This document shows positions 8,636-17,506 of a stretch of DNA of 58,875 nt, one piece after another; within the stretch, counting starts at the first letter, position 1; each line of letters opens with the position of its first letter. The stretch lies in the NCBI RefSeq assembly GCF_000622895.1, contig NZ_AVCC01000011.1:1-58875 (forward strand). The letters are read 5' to 3'. The position numbers were made by a program, and so were the translations under genes. The notes beneath the pieces were generated by a model. The model searched no databases. It had not been told where the DNA came from and was given only the letters and a program-made list of their open reading frames with translations. The stretch is from Herminiimonas sp. CN. Lineage in GTDB: Bacteria > Pseudomonadota > Gammaproteobacteria > Burkholderiales > Burkholderiaceae_D.

Positions 8636-10906
8636 ATGCCCATCCGTCTGAAACCCTTATCCGCCGCCTTGCTGGCAGCCTGCGCCGGCGGCGCCTTCGC
8701 ATCGGCCGCGCACGCCGCCGATAGCGACACCCAATTGCAGGAAGTAGTGGTCCAGGGCGGCTCCGCCCCCGGCCTGCCGAAAGAATTGCCGGCCGTGACC
8801 GAGGCCGTGACCCGCCAGCAGATGGCCGACAGCATCAACGTGATCAATACCGAAGATGCGCTCAAGTATCTGCCGTCGATCCAGATCCGCAAGCGCTTCA
8901 TCGGCGACAGCAACGGCATCGTCGCCTCGCGCTCGTCCGGCACGCTGGTCAGCGCCCGCTCGCTGGTGTACGCGGACGATCTGCTGCTGTCCAACCTGCT
9001 GGGCAACAGTTACAGCTATCCGCCGCGCTGGGGCATGGTCACGCCGGAGGAAATCGAACGCGTCGATGTGATTTACGGGCCGTTCTCGGCGCTGTATCCG
9101 GGCAATGCGATGGGCGCGGTGATCAACATGACGACCCGCATGCCGGACCAGTTTGAGGCGCACGCGAAGGCGCAGGCATTCGACCAGCACTTCAAGCTGT
9201 ACGGCACCGACGAGAGTTACAGCGGCAAGCAGTTCAGCGCCGCTTTAGGCAACCGCGCCGGCGCGCTGTCGTGGTGGTTCAATGCCAACCATCTCGACAG
9301 CCGCGGCCAGCCGATGACGTTCCTGACCCAGCCGCTGTCGGCCAAGGCCGCGGCGGCCGGCGACCGGCAGGTCAACGGCGCGCAGACCGACCTCGACCCG
9401 AGCGGCGCTGCGCGCACCATCCTGGGCGCCACCGGCATCGCCCATACGATCCAGGACCAGGCCAAGCTGAAGCTGGCGTACGACATCAGCCCGACCCTGG
9501 CCGCCAGCTATACGCTGGGTTTGTGGCAGGGCGACAACACAACTAACGTCGCGTCGTATCTGCGGGATGCCGCCGGCAATCCGGTCTACAGCGGCAAGGT
9601 GAATTTCGGCGGCCGGCAGTACACGCTCAAGGACACCGATTTCAATCCCGGCAGCTCCGAACAGCAGCACTGGATGCACGGCCTGGCGCTGGGCAGCCAC
9701 AGCGGCGGCACTTGGGATTGGCAGGCGCTGGCCAGCCTGTACGATTACAGCCGCGATCTGGCGCGCGCGCCGACCACTGCGTTGCCGGCGGCGGCCAATG
9801 GCGGCCCCGGCACCCTGACCGACATGGGCGGCACCGGCTGGCGCACGCTGGACTTGCGCGGCACCTGGCGCCCGAACCCCGCGCATGAAGCCAATTTCGG
9901 CTATCACTTCGATCATTACCAGCTCGATACGCAAATCTCCAGCACCGCCAGCTGGACCAGCGGCCCGGCACTCAGCCGCACCTCGGCGTTTGCCGGCAAG
10001 ACCGAAACCCAGGCGCTGTATGCACAGGATGCATGGCGCTTCGCCAAGGACTGGAAGGCCACGCTGGGCGGCCGCTGGGAGAACTGGCAGGCGTTCGACG
10101 GTGCGGTTTCCAACGCGACCAGCACCCTGCCGTTCGCTGCCCGCAACGAAACCTTCTTCTCGCCCAAGCTGGCCTTGTCGTTCCAGCCTGCGGCAGCCTG
10201 GTCGCTGCGCGCCTCGCTGGCGCAGGCGTACCGGATGCCGTCGGTGGCAGAACTGTACCAGGGCAGCATCAGCAACAATGCGATCGTCAAAAACGACCCG
10301 AACCTGAAGCCGGAACAGGCGTGGTCGGGCGAGCTGACCGCCGAGCGCGAACTCGGCAACGGCCTGCTGCGCATCAGCTACTTTCAGGAGAACGCCAGCG
10401 ATGCGCTGTATTCGCAAACCAACCTGGCCACCAACGTCACCAACATCCAGAACATCGACCGCATCCGCACCCGCGGACTGGAACTGGCGTACCAGGGAAC
10501 CGATGTCGGCCTGCGCGGCCTCGATCTGGCCGGCAGCATCACCTACGCCGATTCGGTCATCACCCAGAACGACGCCAATCCGGCCACGGTCGGCAAACGG
10601 CAGCCGCGCGTGCCGGACTGGCGCGCCACCGTCAGTGCGACCTACCGCCAGAATCCGCAACTGTCGTACGCGCTGGCCGGGCGCTACAGCGGCCGGCAAT
10701 ACAACACGCTCGACAATAGCGACGGCAACGCCGACACCTATGGCGGCGTCAGCAAGTTCTTCGTGCTGGATCTGCGCCTGCGCTACAAGGTTGACCGCCA
10801 ATGGAGCGCCGCGGTCGGCATCGACAACCTGACCAACCAGCAGTATTACGTGGCCCACCCGTACCCGCAGCGCACGCTGTCGGCCGAACTGAAATACGAT
10901 TTCTGA
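8636..10906 (+). CDS. TonB-dependent outer-membrane receptor
   Basis: A 756-residue protein with a signal peptide (ending ASAAHA), a plug domain (about residues 40-165, with INTEDALKYLPSIQIRKR and the VDVIYGPFSALYPGNAMGAVINM signature) and a beta-barrel ending in the aromatic-terminated strand ELKYDF. A TonB-box-like QEVVVQGG lies just after the signal peptide. The open frame extends 50 codons upstream of 8636, overlapping tonB, but the signal peptide sets the ATG at 8636. The ligand is not evident. The downstream Cys-rich BNR and thioredoxin-like proteins and the upstream DUF2946 protein make a metal such as copper a reasonable guess. Confidence 0.9.
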   Translation: MPIRLKPLSAALLAACAGGAFASAAHAADSDTQLQEVVVQGGSAPGLPKELPAVTEAVTRQQMADSINVINTEDALKYLPSIQIRKRFIGDSNGIVASRSSGTLVSARSLVYADDLLLSNLLGNSYSYPPRWGMVTPEEIERVDVIYGPFSALYPGNAMGAVINMTTRMPDQFEAHAKAQAFDQHFKLYGTDESYSGKQFSAALGNRAGALSWWFNANHLDSRGQPMTFLTQPLSAKAAAAGDRQVNGAQTDLDPSGAARTILGATGIAHTIQDQAKLKLAYDISPTLAASYTLGLWQGDNTTNVASYLRDAAGNPVYSGKVNFGGRQYTLKDTDFNPGSSEQQHWMHGLALGSHSGGTWDWQALASLYDYSRDLARAPTTALPAAANGGPGTLTDMGGTGWRTLDLRGTWRPNPAHEANFGYHFDHYQLDTQISSTASWTSGPALSRTSAFAGKTETQALYAQDAWRFAKDWKATLGGRWENWQAFDGAVSNATSTLPFAARNETFFSPKLALSFQPAAAWSLRASLAQAYRMPSVAELYQGSISNNAIVKNDPNLKPEQAWSGELTAERELGNGLLRISYFQENASDALYSQTNLATNVTNIQNIDRIRTRGLELAYQGTDVGLRGLDLAGSITYADSVITQNDANPATVGKRQPRVPDWRATVSATYRQNPQLSYALAGRYSGRQYNTLDNSDGNADTYGGVSKFFVLDLRLRYKVDRQWSAAVGIDNLTNQQYYVAHPYPQRTLSAELKYDF

Positions 10907-10918
10907 TAAGGAACTGCG

Positions 10919-12115
10919 ATGATCGACTCTTTATTACGCATTCCGCTGGTGTTCTGCCTGACGCTGCTGCCGCTGGCAGTCCAGGCCCAGGACGGGCATG
11001 CACATCAACCGGCCAAGGCCGCAAAAAAACCCGCGCTGGCCATAGGCGCCGCCTTTGCGCCCGATGGCGCGCTGTGGGCGGTCGGGCTGGATGCCCAGGC
11101 GCGCCTGGAGTTGCGCATCAGCCGCGACGACGGCCGCAGCTGGCAGGCGCCGCGCCTGCTCGATAACGGCGGCGAAGCGGTGGCGGCCGACGGCGAGAGC
11201 CGCCCCAAGCTGGCGTTCGGGCCGCAGGGCCAGGTGGTGGTGGCCTACACCACGCCGCTGTCCAAGCCGTATACCGGCGCAATCCGGCTGCTGCGCTCGA
11301 CCGATGGCGGCGCCACCTTTGCCGCGCCGGCGACCGTGCATCACGACCGCCAGCTCATCACCCACCGCTTCGAGTCGATTGCCTTCGACGCCCAGGGCCG
11401 GCTGCATACGGCCTGGGTCGACAAGCGCGATCTGGAGTTGGCTAAAAAGGGCAGCGGCAAGCCGGCCTATCGCGGCGCGGCGATTTACCACAACGTGTCG
11501 CTTGACGGCGGCGCGAGCTTCGGGCCGGACACCAAGCTGGCCGATTACAGTTGCGAATGCTGCCGGATTGCGCTGGCGCCGACCCCGGATGGCCAGGTGG
11601 CAGCGTTATGGCGCCATGTGTTTGCGCCGAATATCCGCGACCATGCGTTTGCGCTGCTGGGCGCTGCAGCGCCGGCGGCAGCTCCGGTGCGCGCCACCTT
11701 CGACAACTGGGCGGTCGATGCCTGCCCGCACCACGGCCCGGCCTTGGCGCCGGCGGCCGACGGCGGCTATCACGCGGTCTGGTTCGGCGAGCGGGCCGGG
11801 CTGGCGCAGGTGCGTTATGGCCGGCTGGATCGGGATGGCAAGCCGGTGGGCGCAGTGCTGGCGTTGCCGGACGAGCAGGCCGAGCATGCCGATGTGCTGA
11901 GCGCCGGCAAGCGGGTGGCGATCGTCTGGCGCAGTTTCGACGGCAGCAGCATGAACCTGAAAGCCTGGGTGTCCGACGATGATGGCCAGCATTTCATCCT
12001 CAGGCAACTGGCGCGCAGCACCGCCGAGAGCGATTCCCCGCATCTGTTGCGCAAGGGAACGCAACTGTTCGTGATCTGGAACACCGCAGGAGAACGCCAT
12101 GTCGCAGCCTTATAA
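10919..12115 (+). CDS. Secreted BNR/sialidase-like beta-propeller with Cys-rich site
   Basis: A 398-residue protein with a signal peptide (ending PLAVQA), a His-containing mature N-terminus (DGHAHQP) and repeated Asp-box-like segments (SRDDGRSW, STDGGATF, SLDGGASF, SDDDGQHF), indicating a sialidase-type six-bladed propeller. The usual sialidase arginine triad is not obvious. There is an unusual SCECC cluster at residues 211-215 and CPHH at residues 269-272, which could together form a metal site. AAGGA precedes the ATG and the gene starts 12 bp after the receptor stop, so they are probably co-transcribed. Annotation as a true sialidase would be doubtful; a periplasmic metal-handling role is inference. 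Confidence 0.75.
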   Translation: MIDSLLRIPLVFCLTLLPLAVQAQDGHAHQPAKAAKKPALAIGAAFAPDGALWAVGLDAQARLELRISRDDGRSWQAPRLLDNGGEAVAADGESRPKLAFGPQGQVVVAYTTPLSKPYTGAIRLLRSTDGGATFAAPATVHHDRQLITHRFESIAFDAQGRLHTAWVDKRDLELAKKGSGKPAYRGAAIYHNVSLDGGASFGPDTKLADYSCECCRIALAPTPDGQVAALWRHVFAPNIRDHAFALLGAAAPAAAPVRATFDNWAVDACPHHGPALAPAADGGYHAVWFGERAGLAQVRYGRLDRDGKPVGAVLALPDEQAEHADVLSAGKRVAIVWRSFDGSSMNLKAWVSDDDGQHFILRQLARSTAESDSPHLLRKGTQLFVIWNTAGERHVAAL

Positions 12116-12590
12116 AACCCATGTGCGCAGCGCGGCTGCGCTGTTGCTGGCCCTGTGCGCTGCAACCGCACAGGCGGTGCCGCAGAAGATCGAACAGTTC
12201 GAAGCCGACAGCTGGCAGCGCTTCCAGAGCGCATTGCCGCGCCCGGCAGCCATCGTGTTTGCCAGCACCGACTGCACCCATTGCCCGGCCGCCATCGCAG
12301 CGGTGGCCGAGCAGCTGAAACACCGCAAGCCGCAGATTCCGCTGGTGGTGGTGGTGATGGATGGCGAACAGCATGAAGACCTGCTGCGCGGCCCGCATTA
12401 CCGCCAGGCCAGCCGCCTGTTCGTGTTCCGCGGCCAGAGCGCGGCGCTGCAGTACACCGTCAACCCGAAGTGGCGCGGCATCACCCCGTATGTGGCGCTG
12501 CTGCCCAAAAGCGGGCCGGCAACCCTGATTACCGGCCGCCCGTCGGAGCAGGAATTCGGACTGTGGCTGGCCGGAGCGGCAAAGCCCTGA
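12099..12590 (+). CDS. Periplasmic thioredoxin-fold protein
   Basis: A 163-residue protein with a signal peptide (ending ATAQA) followed by a beta-strand and the redox-type motif STDCTHCPAAI (a CxxC), then VVVVMDGEQHEDLL and a TPYVALLPKSG segment similar in position to the cis-Pro region of thioredoxin folds. It overlaps the BNR-protein gene by 17 bp, so expression is coupled. A thiol reductase or metal-relay role for the neighbouring Cys-rich protein is plausible; I cannot assign it to a named family. Confidence 0.65.
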   Translation: MSQPYKTHVRSAAALLLALCAATAQAVPQKIEQFEADSWQRFQSALPRPAAIVFASTDCTHCPAAIAAVAEQLKHRKPQIPLVVVVMDGEQHEDLLRGPHYRQASRLFVFRGQSAALQYTVNPKWRGITPYVALLPKSGPATLITGRPSEQEFGLWLAGAAKP

Positions 12591-12684
12591 GCGGACCGGC
12601 AAAAATCCGGGGCGCAGCCGGCACCCCGCTGCCATATACTGGCACCTGAAGAAGAAACGCGCATTTCAGATAAAGGAGCATGCC

Positions 12685-14358
12685 ATCGCACCTGCCAGCC
12701 CACCGATTTCCGGTAGCCAGACGCGCTGGCAGGATGCGCTTGCCGGGCTGTCAATCGCCGGCTTGCTGCTGCCGGAAGCGATCGCGTATTCCAGCATCGG
12801 CAACCTGCCGCCGCAAGCCGGGGTGATCGCGCTGTTCGCCGGACTGGTCTGTTACGGACTGTTCGGCAGCAGCCGCTTCGCCATCGTCTCGGCCACCTCC
12901 TCGTCGGCCGCCGTTATGGCCGCAGCGACCGCATCAATCGCCAATGGCGATGCCGGATTCAGGCTGACGCTGGCGATCGGGCTGGTGATGATCACCGGCC
13001 TGTTTTTCCTGCTGGCCGGGCTGGCGCGGATGGGCAACGTGACCGACTTCATCGCCAAGCCGGTGTTGCGCGGTTTTGCGTTCGGCTTGTCGATAGTTAT
13101 CATCCTCAAGCAATGGGCCAGCGTGGTTGGAGTCCATCCGCCGAACGGCGACATGCTGCGCTTCGCGCCGGCGCTCTTCGGCCAGATCGGAGACTGGAAT
13201 CCGGCCGGGATCGCGGTCGGCGCGACTGCACTGGCGCTGCTGTTCCTGCTGGCCCGCTGCAAACATGTGCCGGGCGGCCTGATCGTGCTCGTGCTCGGGA
13301 TTGCCGCCGGTAAATGGCTCGACCTGCCGCATTACGGCGTCGGCCTGGTCGGCACCATCCGGCTGGAACTGGCAGCGCCGACGCTGCCGCTGCTGTCGCG
13401 CAGCGACTGGTTGCGGTTGGGCGAACTGGGCTTCGCAATGGTGATGATCCTGTACGCGGAGTCATACGGTGCGATTCGCGGCTTCGCGGTCAAGCATGGC
13501 GACAGCGTCGCGCCCAACCGCGACTTGCTGGCGCTGGGGGCATCCAACCTGCTGTCCGGCCTGTTCCACGGGATGCCGGTCGGCGCCGGCTATTCGGCCA
13601 CCGCAGCCAATGAAGCGGCCGGCGCCCGGTCGCGGCTGGCCGGTTGGATCGCCGCGCTGACGGTGCTTGCCATCGTGCTGACGATCCTGCCCGGCATCGC
13701 CCTGACGCCGCAACCGGTACTGGCGGCGATCGTGATTCATGCAGTCGGCCATACCCTGAACCCGGCCATTTTCCAGCCTTATTTTCGCTGGCAGCGCGAC
13801 CGGCTGGTGATCGTCGCCGCCGTACTTGGAGTTCTGGTGCTGGGCGTGCTGGACGGCCTGATAGCGGCCATCGGGATCAGCCTGATGCTGCTGTTGCAGC
13901 GTTTTTCGGAATCGACCATCACGCTGCTGGGACGGCTCGGAGAAGGCCATGATTTCGTGAACATGGCGCTGCATCCCGAAGCCAAGCCAGTCGCCGGCAT
14001 CCTGATCCTGCGTCCGGATGAGCCGTTGTTCTTCGCCAACGTCGAACGCATCCTGCACCAGGCCAGACGCGCCATCGCCGCCGCAGACCCGGCGCTGCAC
14101 AGCGTCATCCTGAGCCTGGAACAATCGCCTGATCTGGACAGCACCAGCCTGGAGGCGCTGCAGGATTTTTATCGCTTCGTCGCCGGCCGGAACCAGCAGC
14201 TGCTGCTGGCCCGGCTGAAAGACCCGGTATGCGAACTGCTGCAACGGGTCGCACCCGCCGCCGCAGCGTCCTTCAGCACCCTGAGCGTGGATGAGGCGGT
14301 ACGCATGGCGCAACTTTCATGCTCCAATGCGCCGGCTCGATGTCCAGCGTTGCAGTAA
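12685..14358 (+). CDS. SulP-family anion transporter with STAS domain
   Basis: A SulP/SLC26 transporter. The N-terminal signature DALAGLSIAGLLLPEAIAYSSIGNLPP and about 10-12 hydrophobic segments precede a C-terminal STAS domain (about the last 130 residues; ILRPDEPLFFANVERI and DSTSLEALQDF). Substrates in the family are sulfate, bicarbonate or dicarboxylates. The start is abnormal: the coding frame contains TRWQDALAGL upstream of the first TTG (12763), yet no ATG, GTG or TTG occurs in that frame up to the ribosome-binding site. AAAGGAG (12672-12678) is six bases before an ATC codon at 12685, while the ATG at 12680 is out of frame. I give 12685 as the likeliest AUC start; a sequencing indel is the alternative. 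Confidence 0.82.
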   Translation: MAPASPPISGSQTRWQDALAGLSIAGLLLPEAIAYSSIGNLPPQAGVIALFAGLVCYGLFGSSRFAIVSATSSSAAVMAAATASIANGDAGFRLTLAIGLVMITGLFFLLAGLARMGNVTDFIAKPVLRGFAFGLSIVIILKQWASVVGVHPPNGDMLRFAPALFGQIGDWNPAGIAVGATALALLFLLARCKHVPGGLIVLVLGIAAGKWLDLPHYGVGLVGTIRLELAAPTLPLLSRSDWLRLGELGFAMVMILYAESYGAIRGFAVKHGDSVAPNRDLLALGASNLLSGLFHGMPVGAGYSATAANEAAGARSRLAGWIAALTVLAIVLTILPGIALTPQPVLAAIVIHAVGHTLNPAIFQPYFRWQRDRLVIVAAVLGVLVLGVLDGLIAAIGISLMLLLQRFSESTITLLGRLGEGHDFVNMALHPEAKPVAGILILRPDEPLFFANVERILHQARRAIAAADPALHSVILSLEQSPDLDSTSLEALQDFYRFVAGRNQQLLLARLKDPVCELLQRVAPAAAASFSTLSVDEAVRMAQLSCSNAPARCPALQ

Positions 14359-15411
14359 GCGAAACAGCGGCCCGATCGACAGCACCAGGGTCGCCATCCG
14401 GGTCACGTGGAAGGCGGTGACGATCGGCACCCCGAGCTGCAGGTGTTTGGCGGTAAGCGACATTTCGGCGATGCCGCCGGGCGAGGTGGCGAGGATTGCG
14501 GTGGCCGGGTGAATCCCGGACCAGGCTCCCAGCAGCAGGCCGAAGCCGGCCGCCACCAGGATTGCGCTGAATGCGCTGAGTGCGACGCCGGCCAGGTAGC
14601 ACGGCGCGGTGTGCAGGAAAGCCGGCGTGAAACGGGTGCCGAGCGAGACGCCAATAAACAGCTGGCCGCAATTGATGATCCATTGCGGCAGCGCTGACAG
14701 ATTCACGCTGTTGGCAGTCAAGGCAATAGCCACCAGCAGCGGGCCGATGACCCAGGCATTCGGCCAGTTCAGGCGTCGCAGCAGCAAGGCGCCGCAGCAA
14801 GTCAGGCCGATCAGGGCCAGCAGCCCGGGCACATCCACCACCCTGGCGCCCTGCACAAACGGGTCGATGCCGTGCACACCGGCGAACTTGAAACCGAACG
14901 GGATGATGACCACCACCATCATGATGCGCAGGCTGTGCGCGGCGGCGATCCGGTCCACCAGCCCGCCGTGGCGCTCGCCCTGGACCGCCATTTCGGAGGC
15001 GCCGCCGGTGGCCATCGCAAAGAAGGTGGTGGTGCGGTCGACCCCGGTCAGCCGGTGCAGCAGCCAGCCGGCGCCGGCGCCCAGCAGCAGCGCGAACGCC
15101 ACCCCGACCGCGATAGTGCCGACATAGGACGACAGCACATGCAGCACGGCCGGGGTGAAATACAGGCCGAGCGCGGTGCCGATCGCCCATTGCCCGGCTT
15201 CGCGCACCTGCACCGGCGCGCGCAGTTCGATGCCGGCCATGCGCGCGGCGGCAGTGGCAACGATCGGCCCGATCATCCACGGCAACGGGGTATGGAGCCA
15301 GACGCACAGGCTGGCTGCGCTTACCGCGATCAGCAATGCGCGCAGCAATGCGGTAGTGGCCGGGGGGAAATAAAATGGCATGTCAAAAAAATAATCGATT
15401 GGGTATGGCAA
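14317..15411 (-). CDS. AbrB-family (duplicated-domain) membrane protein
   Basis: A 364-residue polytopic protein with two similar halves. The glycine-rich MATGGASEMAVQGERHGG in the first half and ATSPGGIAEMSLTAKHLQLGV in the second mark the internal duplication of the AbrB/YkfA-type membrane family, which is often annotated as ammonia-monooxygenase-like or AbrB regulator. It is unrelated to the DNA-binding AbrB of Bacillus. About ten membrane helices are visible; no substrate is established. A second in-frame ATG at 15381 (MPFYFPPATT) is an equally reasonable start. The 3' end overlaps the convergent SulP gene by about 40 bp. Confidence 0.82.
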   Translation of the reverse strand: MPYPIDYFFDMPFYFPPATTALLRALLIAVSAASLCVWLHTPLPWMIGPIVATAAARMAGIELRAPVQVREAGQWAIGTALGLYFTPAVLHVLSSYVGTIAVGVAFALLLGAGAGWLLHRLTGVDRTTTFFAMATGGASEMAVQGERHGGLVDRIAAAHSLRIMMVVVIIPFGFKFAGVHGIDPFVQGARVVDVPGLLALIGLTCCGALLLRRLNWPNAWVIGPLLVAIALTANSVNLSALPQWIINCGQLFIGVSLGTRFTPAFLHTAPCYLAGVALSAFSAILVAAGFGLLLGAWSGIHPATAILATSPGGIAEMSLTAKHLQLGVPIVTAFHVTRMATLVLSIGPLFRLLQRWTSSRRIGA

Positions 15412-15876
15412 AAAATAGTGAAGTTAGCGCAGATACTCATGTGCAGAATTGAAAATACACGCCCCCGTACAAACGCTCGCCCGGAGTTCAAGCATGCACA
15501 GGAGAAGGCGCGCTCCGGACCCGGCCGCGCATCAATGCAGCGGACGCAAAAACACTACAGTTTACCCTGCGGCAGCTGTACCCAGTACTTGCCGGAGATT
15601 CGGCGCGGCACAGCCGGCGCTCGAAGCGAAGGCAGCGGCCTGCTCCGGATACGTTCCGCACGGATTCGCACAAATGCACATACTATTATCTGTATTATTC
15701 AATGCCGCATTAAATACAGTGGAAATTCACATGTTTTTATGCATACTCCTATGCTAATGAAACACAAAGCAAGCCCGATGTGCTTTTTCAAAGGCCAAAC
15801 CGGCCTGCCTCAAAGCCGACCCCCAATTCAGGGCAAAAAGAACGGCAACTTCGGAAATGCCGAATGCAAAAGATAA
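15412..15876. other. Gene-free spacer upstream of the CsoR-like regulator
   Basis: About 500 bases with no supported gene. Open frames here are shadows lacking family features. The last 65 bases before the next gene hold its promoter and operator. Confidence 0.5.
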
Positions 15877-15906
15877 TTAGTGTGAATTTACTCCCCATAG
15901 TATAAT
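15877..15906 (+). promoter_or_regulatory. CsoR/RcnR-type operator overlapping a -10 element
   Basis: TACTCCCCATAGTA (15889-15902) has the TACT-(C/G tract)-AGTA arrangement known for CsoR/RcnR/FrmR-family operators. It overlaps a perfect TATAAT (15901-15906), and TTAGTG at 15877-15882 is a weak -35 at 18-bp spacing. The position predicts autorepression of the downstream regulator. Confidence 0.7.
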
Positions 15907-15940
15907 TTTCGCACAACCACATTAATCGAGGAGTCCCACC

Positions 15941-16255
15941 ATGTCATACGAAGCCCCCCTGAAGGTCTTGAGCGGCACTGCGCTGACCGACGAACAAAAG
16001 AAAGATTTGCTGAACCGCCTGGCACGCGTCGAAGGCCAGGTGCGCGGCGTGCGCAAATTGCTGGCTAAAGCGGTAGTTCCGGACGACTGCGATGGCGTAG
16101 CGCAGCAGATGGCCGCCGCCCGCAAGGCGCTCGACCGCGCGTTCGTGAACTTACTCACCAGCTCGATGGTCACACACACTTCAGGCTCGACCAGCTTGGA
16201 AGATGCGGCTGACCGCGCCAAGCACTTGTCCGAAATGCTCAACAAGTTCGCCTGA
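15941..16255 (+). CDS. CsoR/FrmR-family metal- or thiol-sensing repressor
   Basis: A 104-residue all-helical DUF156 protein. LLNRLARVEGQVRGVRKLL is the family hallmark on helix 1. The sensing cysteine of helix 2 is present (Cys50, PDDCDGVAQQM). By ungapped comparison with CsoR/FrmR, the usual histidine 25 residues later is replaced by serine (Ser75), and position +29, cysteine in CsoR, is histidine (His79). The ligand set is therefore unlike classic Cu(I), Ni/Co or formaldehyde sensors. GAGGAG lies upstream of the ATG. No metal exporter is adjacent; the next gene is a CAP-domain lipoprotein 140 bp on. Effector unknown. Confidence 0.88.
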   Translation: MSYEAPLKVLSGTALTDEQKKDLLNRLARVEGQVRGVRKLLAKAVVPDDCDGVAQQMAAARKALDRAFVNLLTSSMVTHTSGSTSLEDAADRAKHLSEMLNKFA

Positions 16256-16395
16256 GTTGTTTGCCTGGCAAGCGTTGTTTGATGCCGCGCATGAAAATCT
16301 GCGACGCCTGCACCACAAGCGCAACGGCGATCTGCCCTCGCTGCATAAATACGGTAAGCTTTGCCGCCTTTAACATCTGATTCAGGAAACCTGCA

Positions 16396-17379
16396 ATGGC
16401 TCGCTTATCGCCTGTCGCACCTGCAATAATACTCAGCCTGGCGCTGGCTGCTTGCGGCGGGGGCGGGGGTTCGCCCACCCGGGCAGCGCCAGCCCCTGCT
16501 GCGGCGATCACCGGGCAACAACTTGCGCAAGAAACAAACGCACCGCAAATTACCGGCAATATGGCGACCGATGGCCTGAACTGGTTCAATTTCCGCCGGC
16601 AACAGATCATGCTCCCCAGCCTGACGCGCAATGGCTTGGTCGACATTGCGGCACAAGGGCATTCCGAGTATCAAAAACTCAACAACACTATTACCCACGA
16701 TCAAATTCCTGGAAATCCCGGTTTCACGGGCATTGATTTGCCCGCCCGATTATCCGGAGCCGGGTATGGCCTGATACCAAGCTATGCGATCGGGGAAGTC
16801 ATTGCAAAGGTCGGCAACGCCGACGGCTTCGCCGGTGCCGAAGCGTTGATCACGGCGATCTACCACCGCTTCGTGATTTTCGAACCGATGTTCAAGGAAG
16901 CAGGCGCAGGGTATGCCACGGCGGCCAGCGGTTATACCTACTTCACCACCGATTTCGCCGCCAGCAATGGCTTGGGGCAGGGGCTGGGCACCGGTAATTT
17001 CAGCACCTATCCCTACGAGGGCCAGAAAAACCTGCCGAACAATTTCTTCAGCGATGCAGAAAGTCCAGATCCGGTACCGGGCAAGAATGAAGTCGGCTAT
17101 CCGGTCAGCATTCATGCCGACATCACCACAAAGGTAACGGTGCAGAATTTCACCGTCCGGCCGCACGGCGGCGCGCTGCTGCCGGTGCAATTGCTAACGA
17201 GCACTACGGATACCGAAACGCCGACTTCTGCCGCCGCCATTATCCCGCTCGCGCCGCTGGCCACCGGCACCACCTATGACGTGGCTTTTTCCGGCAGCAT
17301 CTGCGCCATCAAGCCCGATAACACCTGCGTCAGCCCCGGAACCCCGGTTGCAAAAAACTGGTCGTTTACAACCAGGTAA
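16396..17379 (+). CDS. CAP (SCP/PR-1) domain lipoprotein
   Basis: A 327-residue protein with a lipoprotein signal (LSLALAACGGGGG; lipidated Cys at about residue 20) and a CAP domain (about residues 60-210): NWFNFRRQQIMLPSL, VDIAAQGHSEYQ and THDQIPGNPGFTG carry the conserved histidines and the CAP-type helix. The C-terminal third (about 215-327) looks like a beta-sandwich, with TTDTETPTSAAAIIPLAPLATGTTYDVAFSG resembling Big/FN3-like domains. Bacterial CAP proteins of this type are surface-attached and of unknown biochemical function. A purine-rich CAGGAAAC precedes the ATG. Confidence 0.85.
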   Translation: MARLSPVAPAIILSLALAACGGGGGSPTRAAPAPAAAITGQQLAQETNAPQITGNMATDGLNWFNFRRQQIMLPSLTRNGLVDIAAQGHSEYQKLNNTITHDQIPGNPGFTGIDLPARLSGAGYGLIPSYAIGEVIAKVGNADGFAGAEALITAIYHRFVIFEPMFKEAGAGYATAASGYTYFTTDFAASNGLGQGLGTGNFSTYPYEGQKNLPNNFFSDAESPDPVPGKNEVGYPVSIHADITTKVTVQNFTVRPHGGALLPVQLLTSTTDTETPTSAAAIIPLAPLATGTTYDVAFSGSICAIKPDNTCVSPGTPVAKNWSFTTR

Positions 17380-17506
17380 GGACCATGACCTGCCGGCCGA
17401 CACGGTCGGCTACGCAATTGCGCTCCACTACTTGGCTCGTGGCCATGCTGTTCAGGCAGACCGGCGGCAGAAACAACAACGGGCGCATGCCGCCTGCCGC
17501 TGTAAG

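Noticed and set aside
14872-15876. A 334-codon plus-strand frame across the AbrB-like gene and the following spacer
   Set aside because: The first half is antisense to the membrane protein; the rest lacks coding character.
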